A stretch of 64,000 nucleotides of DNA from Sarcocystis neurona (taxonomy: Eukaryota; Apicomplexa; Conoidasida; Eucoccidiorida; Sarcocystidae): the NCBI GenBank assembly GCA_000727475.1, contig KL647288.1:6599414-6663413 (forward strand), given 5' to 3'. Made by a program: the position numbers and the translations under genes. The notes below the pieces were generated by a model. It searched no databases and was not told the origin of the DNA. It was given only the letters and a program-made list of their open reading frames with translations. Below, piece after piece: positions 58,927 through 64,000 of the stretch (its first letter is position 1; every line of letters starts with the position of its first letter).

Positions 58927-60536
58927 TCAAAGAGTACAATGCGACTCGGTGCCGCGCTGCTTCACTTCAACCGTGGGTGTTAATACCCACGATATTTCAG
59001 TATCCGTAACAAGTCGCCGCAACACTGGAGAGCTCCACGTGTACTTTTCAGCGGGAGCGAGACGGGGGGGGAAACTGAGCTGAAGAGTGTCCGGAACAAA
59101 CTTTAGCAGGACGTATTCTTCGCTGTTCATTCCTACGCCACAGCAAAGATCAAAGATGCATCACAGCCTTGCTGAGAGCGTCACGACTTTGCAGAAAAGT
59201 CGTGCAGAACTCTGCGCCCTCGCGTGTTACTCCTGAGAAATCTCTGGACACGGACGTAACCTTTTTGCTACGCTAGTGTAGCTTTGAAGACGCACACAGC
59301 TGAACAGTACCCCGTATCAGCAGTTACCATGCCTGGCGCCTACCTGGTAAAGCGGCTTCCCATCTGTTTCGCCAGTAATGCCTGCGCTGTTCCTTTGATA
59401 GAACAATTGCGGCGAATCCAGAAACAAGCAGCGTACTGCCACTGCGCCGGAAGACAAGTGAAGCACCCGAACATCAAAGTCATGTTGTTAGGACGGAAAG
59501 CCTGCAATCGCAGACGCCGGGAGCGGCTCACGCAGACCCGCATATTTAAAACCAACACCTACGTGCATGACGAACAGGCACCCTTCGTTGTAGTTGAACG
59601 TAAGCGGCAAATTTCAATTTGTGGACTACATAGCTGTTCCAGCAGCGTAGCACGTCCCAGGCCGCTAGACGTTCCGGCCATGGCAAACCGCCGGCTGAGG
59701 GTGCAACGGGAACCATGCGAAATGGACATAGAGCCAGCTTTTTTCATAGGCTGATTCAGCTGAAGAGATGCAGGAAGTTTACTTTCTTGGATGTACGTAG
59801 AAAAGAGATATCTTCTTGCCGTCCTGGACACTCGCAGCTGCAGGGCTAGATCGTGCCAACGCAAAGTGGATGAAGTTGAAAGGCAGCGAAAAATCGCTTT
59901 TTTTACCTGAAATCAAATTAGACACCGCACGAGTGCAGAGTCAAACATACAGGCCTCAAAAGAAATGTACGCTAATTTCTCTACGGCAACTGGAGAACAA
60001 CGCCGCCATGCCGTTCACACCTACACTAGAAAGAACCCGCAGCCCTCTCCGCACTGCGTACACTGACTTATACGGCATTCAGAAGCGCGTCATGTAGAGT
60101 GGGCTAGCAACAAATTTCTTCCGATGGGTTCCCTACCAAGAAGAAGGTCTGTGAGGGAGTTTCCCTTCAAACCGGGAACTACCTCGGCCTCTGGAAGTCG
60201 AAGCAGGCGCGCCTCAGGCAGGTGGGGGTCCACAAAAACTGCACGCAAGCACATACGCTTGGATGCAGTACTGCGGTAAAGGCGGGAGGTAGGAACAAGC
60301 ATGCGTCTATGCTTTCTTTCGACGTGGTCGCTTTTCCATCGTGCACGTGTGCCACTATTCAAAAAAAAGTGTGCCCGCTGGATCCCGGAAACGACACCGG
60401 GCCCCTGACACGGACTTGACACTTCGGATATACTGACGATAAAAAGAGTTGCCACTCTCCTATTTGTTACCACTGTGTTGTTCCCGGCAACCACTCGCTG
60501 TCGGATCAAGAGCAGCAGGGAATGACAAGTCCGCAC
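58927..60536 (-). CDS. FMN-binding split-barrel (pyridoxamine-phosphate-oxidase-like) protein, 275 residues
   Basis: Four exons: 60536-60137, 59906-59783, 59441-59344 and 59132-58927, with donors gtaggg, gtaaac and gtaggc and AG acceptors. Phases are 1, 2, 1 and the total is exactly 828 nt. The joined core reads FNFIHFALARSSPAAASVQ, KISLFYVHPRNGSTLLVSG, FAAIVLSKEQRRHYW, WEAALPG and EEYVLLKFVPDTLQLSF. This follows the order of general-stress-protein-26 / Bli-3-type split-barrel proteins: residues after the FMN strand, the VSG-x-A strand, the ELW-x-FPG helix, then VLLKV-P. Such proteins bind FMN or a related flavin; the reaction is unknown. The N-terminus is basic and could be a presequence. 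The alternative, that the exons are coincidental, is unlikely because frame, phase and family order agree. Confidence 0.6.
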
Positions 60537-61127
60537 ATGGGCTCAAGGGCGTAAAGTGTGAACCCAAAAGCATTGTTCGTACCAGCGTTGTGCGTGGCTC
60601 CGTCCGGCCCCGCAGTGTGAAGACAATAGCAAAGAGTAGTCGTTGCGACTAGCTGTTACAGGCAGCAAGGAAGCCAGCACAGTACAACAATACCGCTTGA
60701 GGTGACTCGCGCCTCAGCGTGACGCACTACGTGAAACAAGACGTAAAAAAGTAGCAAGTTCACCTTCTCCTTTCGATTGCTACAGCAAGTACGAGCAGAC
60801 GGATAGCAAATCCTGACAGGTAATCTACGTCGAAAAGTAGTCATCTACCCTCTTTGCCAAAACTGCCATTAAGGATGGGGCGTCTTAACTAGAAAAACTG
60901 TAGAAAGCTAAGTGTCGCGCACCGGCGATGCGTCTGAAGCAGTTGCCACTAGAGGCTAAGTGTATTTCACTCACTTATCCTACGACGAAGACTGCTCAGT
61001 GTCCTTTCCATATCGTATGCAGTACTACTCACCGAGTGTGTAAACAGCTCACAAACAAGTCTGTCCACGGTAGCACGCGTCTGTACGTCGTCGTATAGTA
61101 CTTGTTGATTCACACAGACACACACGT
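60537..61127. other. Spacer between two minus-strand genes
   Basis: 3' flank of the membrane-protein gene and promoter side of the split-barrel gene. Only short frames; no motif is recognised. Confidence 0.5.
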
Positions 61128-63278
61128 CTAGAGTCGTTTCATGTGTGGCGTCACCCAATATTGTGTGAGGCAATTTCTGAGTTCTTTTTTTCGCAGATTT
61201 GCACGGAAACATACATCGTATGCAGCGCGTAGATAGTCTTCTTCGCTCTCCACTGCTTGCTGGGCGACTTGCTGTTCCGCTTTTCGGGTTTCAACTATTG
61301 AAGCAAAGAGGGCCGCCAACAGCACGACAGGGAAACAGCTGCACAAAAGAAAAATGAGTAACGACTTTCCCCTTGACGCCTTTTTCCCTCCTGCCGGTTC
61401 CACAAGCTGCTGCGGAAACGTACACACAACATAGAAAGATACCAAGACGCAAATCCACATCGCTTATGAAGTGGGCCATGTGCCGTTCGTGGCCCTCTCC
61501 TCGAGCACGTTACTACCATTCGCCGCACTGATGTCTCAGGCGACGCTGAATTGCAGGACGCAGTGCAGAACGCGAGCCGCTGTTACCCGAGCTTCCCCGA
61601 GCTACCAGCAGCCACACAGCGCGTGATTTGTTGTAATTTGTAGCTCCGATCAAACAGTACCGTGCAGGGTGCCCGCCTCTCGTACGGTGCGCTTGTAAAA
61701 ACAAACGCTTTTCAATGACGACCGCACTGCAACAGAAATAACAACTGCTTACTTTTTTTCACAGCTATGGAGCTGCTTGCTTTTCAGGCATTTACCAGGC
61801 ATGTGTGCGTGGGTGTTTCTCTTCTCTGGTGGCATCCATCATCGTTGCACTTGTGATTGACAAGGAAACGTATAGCTACTCTTTAGTAGGATGCCAGTTT
61901 CCGCAATTTCCTACAGAATCCGTACATCAAAGTCTGTACCCGGATTTGAACTGTTTACGTACTAAAGCGGTTCTCTGATCACACAGGAGACATGCATCCG
62001 CGACAGTCTCTCAGATGGTCGCGCATGCACAGATATGTGTACACACACCTACACACATACACGCACACAGACACTCTAAGAGACAGGCACAAACGGACAA
62101 GTAAATAAACACAAACACACATACCCACACACCCCTACACACACGTATCCGCAATCACGACGGGCCCTGTCCTAAGCCGCTCAGATGTTCACTGAAAAGC
62201 CCTGCAATGCATTCACACATGGTACCCGCGGCACACAAAGTGTCTCTCCGTACATGGCAACGAGAACAGAAGTGTGTACAGGTTAGACAAGTAGTGGAAT
62301 TACTTGTGCTAACCACGATGTGCACTCTCGGATTTGCAGGGCCGCATGCAAGTACGTGAACACTGATAAGCCTCATATGGTTCCTGTGAGGGAACCTCAC
62401 GTGTGGATTCGTCGTGCAGTATCACTGCTTGTACGTTCTAACAATACCGCTGCATCTGAAGCGCTTTGCACAGCATACAGTGAGCAGTCCTGTACGAAGA
62501 ACCGCGTGTTACACTTGACCACAGGTATGGAGACAAACTATTTCCTACGGCTCACCTCCTGCCGCGGCACGTAAGACGCGATACGAACCGGCTCAAAGAA
62601 TCCAGTCTTTGGCACAGGATGTCCTGCCAAAATGCGGGGCGGTAGATCGGTTGTGGTTCCGGTTTTCACGCGTGCCGATGTGTGAAAGGGTGCAACCATC
62701 TGGGCACCAGCGGTATCTTCCCTACACGCATCACTTGGAGTGCTGCTTGCGTCCGCAGTCCTCCGTGGTTGTGCCCTTGACGTGAGATTGCTCGTCCTCA
62801 CGTCGTCGCCTGTCTCTCTGGAGCTCATAGTGACCCCGCGTGTCTGCTGGCTTGGTTGTGCGGCAGAGCTGTTATGGACGAGGCCCCGCTGCTGCAGCCT
62901 TTGTACAAATGGCAGACGCTGTCCTGTCCGTGCAATGCCATTCCCGGGCCCGATGGCGCACACAGTAGCGCACGTTGGAACAACATTTGCGGGTCTGCTG
63001 CAAGGGTAGAGCATGAATGAAGAGGCACAGTAAGACAGACGTTGTTCTCTTCCTCCAAGCGTGGCTCCATACTGCGAGCACTCCAGTAATCCTGTGGGTA
63101 TTGATTGCTTCGGGGAAGCACGACCAGTGATCCAGAACACTTGGAGGCCGCGTGAACTGGGGATTATTGCATTTGAAAGGAGATGAGAGATATCACCCAG
63201 GAGGAATTGTCGGAAACGGTTTCGCGTGACATTTTGCTGTAGCGATGTCACGTGGAGCTTTTCTGCGAAGGTCAGCAT
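61128..63278 (-). CDS. Two-exon single-pass membrane protein, 334 residues, unrecognised
   Basis: Exon 1 (63278-62556) runs from ATG for 241 codons and ends at PRQE with donor gtgagc. Exon 2 (61409-61128) follows acceptor gtttccgcag, joins in phase 0, and adds 93 codons to a stop. The N-terminal part is hydrophilic, Arg/Ser/Thr-rich, with LPPRILAGHPVPKTGFFEP near the junction. About residues 257-279 form one transmembrane helix (SLLIFLLCSCFPVVLLAALF). A charged tail follows, likely helical (ETRKAEQQVAQQAVESEEDY) and rich in Lys/Arg at the end. One C-terminal membrane pass with a 55-residue tail fits a small organellar or secretory-pathway subunit. I do not recognise the family. An ATG at 61460 gives an alternative 110-residue start. 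Confidence 0.5.
62040..62145. repeat. CA-rich simple-sequence stretch
   Basis: Interrupted CA/ACAC units in the intron of the two-exon membrane-protein gene. Confidence 0.85.
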
Positions 63279-64000
63279 CTTTAACGAGCACCTCCGAAAG
63301 TTTCCCTCCTAAAGACAGTATTTCTTGTGGACGTTCAGCACTACTGTATGAACAATCACTTCAGTGTAGTTCGTAAGTGGCTCATGTCAGCTCCACTACT
63401 GGTGCGCCTCTGTACACATTTACGTACGTCGACGGCTGCGCATGAGCGGTAGAGGGCGAGGAAGCAGCGTTCGCGGCTGCTAAATTCAAGCAAATTAAAT
63501 GTCGGGCACAGCTGCTAGCAGGGCGTACGACGCCGTCCATGTGACTGGGTGCACATCGACGAGCGAAGACGATTAATAGCGCTCAGCCCCACCAACGCGC
63601 ATATATGCGCATTCCCCGCTTGCGGCATCGGGGTGCACATGTTTGAAGAAAACCAGAATAATTATTCACAACGACGCCCCGCACTCTGGGCCGCATGTAA
63701 GAAACAAAGTCGACTACTTAATACTCCGGTCTGCCCGGTGAATTCAGCTGTCTAGATACAGTGTTCCTTGGTGGCACACCAGCGGCCGCTGCAGCAGGAA
63801 ACGCCGTCGCCAACGCCACGCGGCGAAACTGGTCTCAAATCTTCAAATGTAGCTTCGCAGGAGCATGTCGACTCATCGAAAGAAGACGATCTCTTTCGCC
63901 TCAGTGAACTACGTGGCAGACTTGAAATGTGTGACTAATTGCGTGCGCTCGCATGCGGACCGCGGTCACCGCCCCATACTAACTCTTCATTGCGGCATGC
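63279..64000. other. Upstream region of the membrane-protein gene; nothing recognised
   Basis: Probable promoter and 5' UTR of the minus-strand gene starting at 63278. Short open frames on the plus strand have no splice or family support. Confidence 0.4.

Overview
The window is nuclear DNA from a eukaryote, almost certainly a coccidian apicomplexan of the Toxoplasma/Sarcocystis/Cystoisospora kind. Evidence: genes are broken into short exons joined by GT-AG introns, introns and spacers are full of CA/TG and TA microsatellites, one protein is a very long array of PAN/Apple domains (typical of coccidian secreted adhesins), and one is a plastid-type peptide-chain release factor 1, as expected for the apicoplast. 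No prokaryotic operon, tRNA, rRNA or CRISPR is visible. Species cannot be fixed; the long introns would suit Sarcocystis, but that is a guess.

Layout. (a) 1.3-18.6 kb, minus strand: one gene over 17 kb in at least 11 exons, encoding an AIFM3-like Rieske/FAD oxidoreductase; its last exon is probably left of the window. (b) 18.6-25.8 kb: spacer with a few minus-strand exons, best at 22.43-22.97 kb. (c) 25.8-31.3 kb, plus: plastid-type RF1 with a long N-terminal extension, eight exons, phase-0 introns (exons 2-8) and one GC-AG intron. (d) 34.7-36.9 kb, plus: intron-less MFS transporter of the phosphate:H+ symporter (PHS) type. (e) 36.9-46.5 kb: no recognisable family; several spliced gene models rest on open frame, splice sites and matching phases only, including a 188-residue three-exon gene (44.2-45.9 kb) and a small signal-peptide protein (42.0-42.4 kb). 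(f) 47.2-56.7 kb, plus: PAN/Apple multidomain protein of about 1,885 residues, all introns in phase 1, with one decayed PAN exon. (g) 58.9-60.5 kb, minus: four-exon FMN split-barrel (pyridoxamine-phosphate-oxidase-like) protein. (h) 61.1-63.3 kb, minus: two-exon single-pass membrane protein.

These are independent genes, not a pathway. Organelle-linked functions recur (Rieske/AIF flavoprotein, RF1, possibly the split-barrel protein). The PAN protein belongs to the secretory/adhesin side of the cell.

The most unusual items are the PAN gene, whose exons pass from one six-cysteine domain per exon to two four-cysteine domains per exon and which carries a dead domain exon; the RF1, whose stop-codon-reading PxT motif is P-Q-T; and the PHS-type transporter, which keeps the W-D-Y substrate-site pattern but has lost the family's membrane acidic residues. 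Exon boundaries were set by eye from frame, splice motifs and phase; transcripts would be needed to confirm them.
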